Made by a program: the position numbers and the translations under genes. From assembly GCA_900549405.1 (NCBI GenBank), contig URNZ01000051.1, positions 1-13,719 of the forward strand: a DNA stretch of 13,719 nt, in the 5' to 3' direction. Of the stretch, positions 13,055-13,719 are shown piece after piece. This DNA comes from an uncultured Eubacteriales bacterium (GTDB taxonomy: Bacteria > Bacillota > Clostridia > Oscillospirales > Oscillospiraceae). Position 1 is the stretch's first letter, and every line of letters begins with the position of its first letter. The notes below the pieces were generated by a model. It was given only the letters and a program-made list of their open reading frames with translations, did no database searches and was not told the origin of the DNA.

Positions 13055-13719
13055 ATGAAAAAGAAGTTGCAGCTGACGGAGCAGGCGTTTGACCAGTTCG
13101 AGGACTACCTGCGCCACGACGAGCGGGAGGAGAGCACCATCGAGGCCTACCTCCGTTCCCTGACCCGCTTCTCTGAATGGGCGGCTGGCCGGGCCGTCAC
13201 CAAGGAACTGGCCATGGAGTGGAAGGCGGCACTGGCCGAGGCCGGTTATCGCCCCATCTCTGTGAATGCCATGCTGGCGGCGGTGAACAAGTTTTTCACC
13301 TGCATGGGGCGGGGGGACTGCAAAGTGAAGTATCTGAAACTCCAGCGGCAGATGTTCCGCAAATCCGAAAAAGACCTGTCCAAGGAGGAGTATCAGCGCC
13401 TGGTCCAGGCGGCCCACGAGAAGGGCGACCTGCGGATGGAGCTGATTCTGGAGACCATCTGCGCCACCGGCATCCGGGTGGGGGAGTTGAAGTACATCAC
13501 CGTGGAGGCGGTGCGGGCCGGGGTGGCGGAGATTGCCCTAAAGGGCAAAATCCGCACCATCCTGCTCCCCCATCGGCTGTGCCGCAAGCTGCAAAAGTAC
13601 GCCAAACAGCAAAAAATCGCCTCGGGCAAGCTATTTCTCACCCAAGACGGTTTACCTGTTTCGAGACAATCTATCTGGACCCGCATGAAGGCCCTCTGCG
13701 AAGCGGCGGGCGTGGAGCG
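13055..13719 (+). CDS. Tyrosine recombinase, 5' part (3' end outside window)
   Basis: About 221 residues of a XerC/XerD- or integrase-like site-specific recombinase. The N-terminal SAM-like core-binding domain (~7-90) contains TEQAFDQFEDYLRHDEREES and EAYLRSLTRFSEW. The catalytic domain starts near 110 and shows the first Arg, R141 (ATGIRVGEL), and the beta-hairpin Lys (K163 or K165, ALKGKIR). The HxxR and Tyr motifs lie beyond the window. GGAGG at 13042-13046 is 8 nt before the ATG. It lacks an arm-binding domain at the N-terminus, unlike the integrase at 8213-9598. Codon use is GC-rich like dnaE, so it seems long resident in this genome. Its target is unknown. Confidence 0.88.
   Translation, partial: MKKKLQLTEQAFDQFEDYLRHDEREESTIEAYLRSLTRFSEWAAGRAVTKELAMEWKAALAEAGYRPISVNAMLAAVNKFFTCMGRGDCKVKYLKLQRQMFRKSEKDLSKEEYQRLVQAAHEKGDLRMELILETICATGIRVGELKYITVEAVRAGVAEIALKGKIRTILLPHRLCRKLQKYAKQQKIASGKLFLTQDGLPVSRQSIWTRMKALCEAAGVE

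Noticed and set aside
13034..13686. Minus-strand frames opposite the right-hand recombinase
   Set aside because: They are antisense to a recombinase with a good ribosome binding site and conserved catalytic Arg and Lys motifs.

Overview
The window suggests a high-GC, strictly anaerobic Firmicute of the Clostridia, most like the gut Oscillospiraceae (Flavonifractor/Lawsonibacter-like). The reasons are HPr kinase next to a Firmicute-type DnaE, strong AGGAGG ribosome binding sites, GC-rich codon choice (GCC, CTG, GGC, CCC) and hairpin-rich intergenic DNA. The species placement is inference.

Layout. Positions 1-7709 are chromosomal housekeeping DNA. The 5' two thirds of hprK (minus strand) lies opposite a siroheme nitrite/sulfite reductase gene, with promoters for both in the shared gap. 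Next come dnaE (replicative-type DNA polymerase III alpha, 1159 aa), smpB, a cyclophilin peptidylprolyl isomerase and ssrA (tmRNA). SmpB and tmRNA form the trans-translation ribosome rescue system. About 200 bp of back-to-back hairpins separate the isomerase gene from ssrA.

From about 7750 the DNA becomes AT-richer and is a mosaic of integration scars. There are two truncated tRNA-Arg(CCU) 5' halves, then one complete tRNA-Arg(CCU), all sharing the anticodon-loop sequence GCCTCCTAAGC. They are followed by tandem TTTGGCACCAC repeats (likely integrase arm sites), a tyrosine integrase and an excisionase-like gene. No conjugation or phage genes follow. Instead there is a deleted IS1182-like transposase, a fragment of a ParM-like plasmid partition actin, and a minus-strand sugar-acid operon (2-hydroxyacid dehydrogenase fragment, KDPG aldolase, HAD phosphatase). 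That operon has lost its promoter and the start of its first gene at a junction near 12860.

From about 13000 the sequence is GC-rich again. A second, unrelated tyrosine recombinase gene (plus strand) runs off the window end. I read the middle as a decayed integrative element, or several nested ones, in a tRNA-Arg/ssrA hotspot. I do not see a complete new defence or metabolic system. The strongest leads are the tRNA-half array, the hairpin cluster before ssrA, and an apparent His-to-Ser change in HPr kinase.
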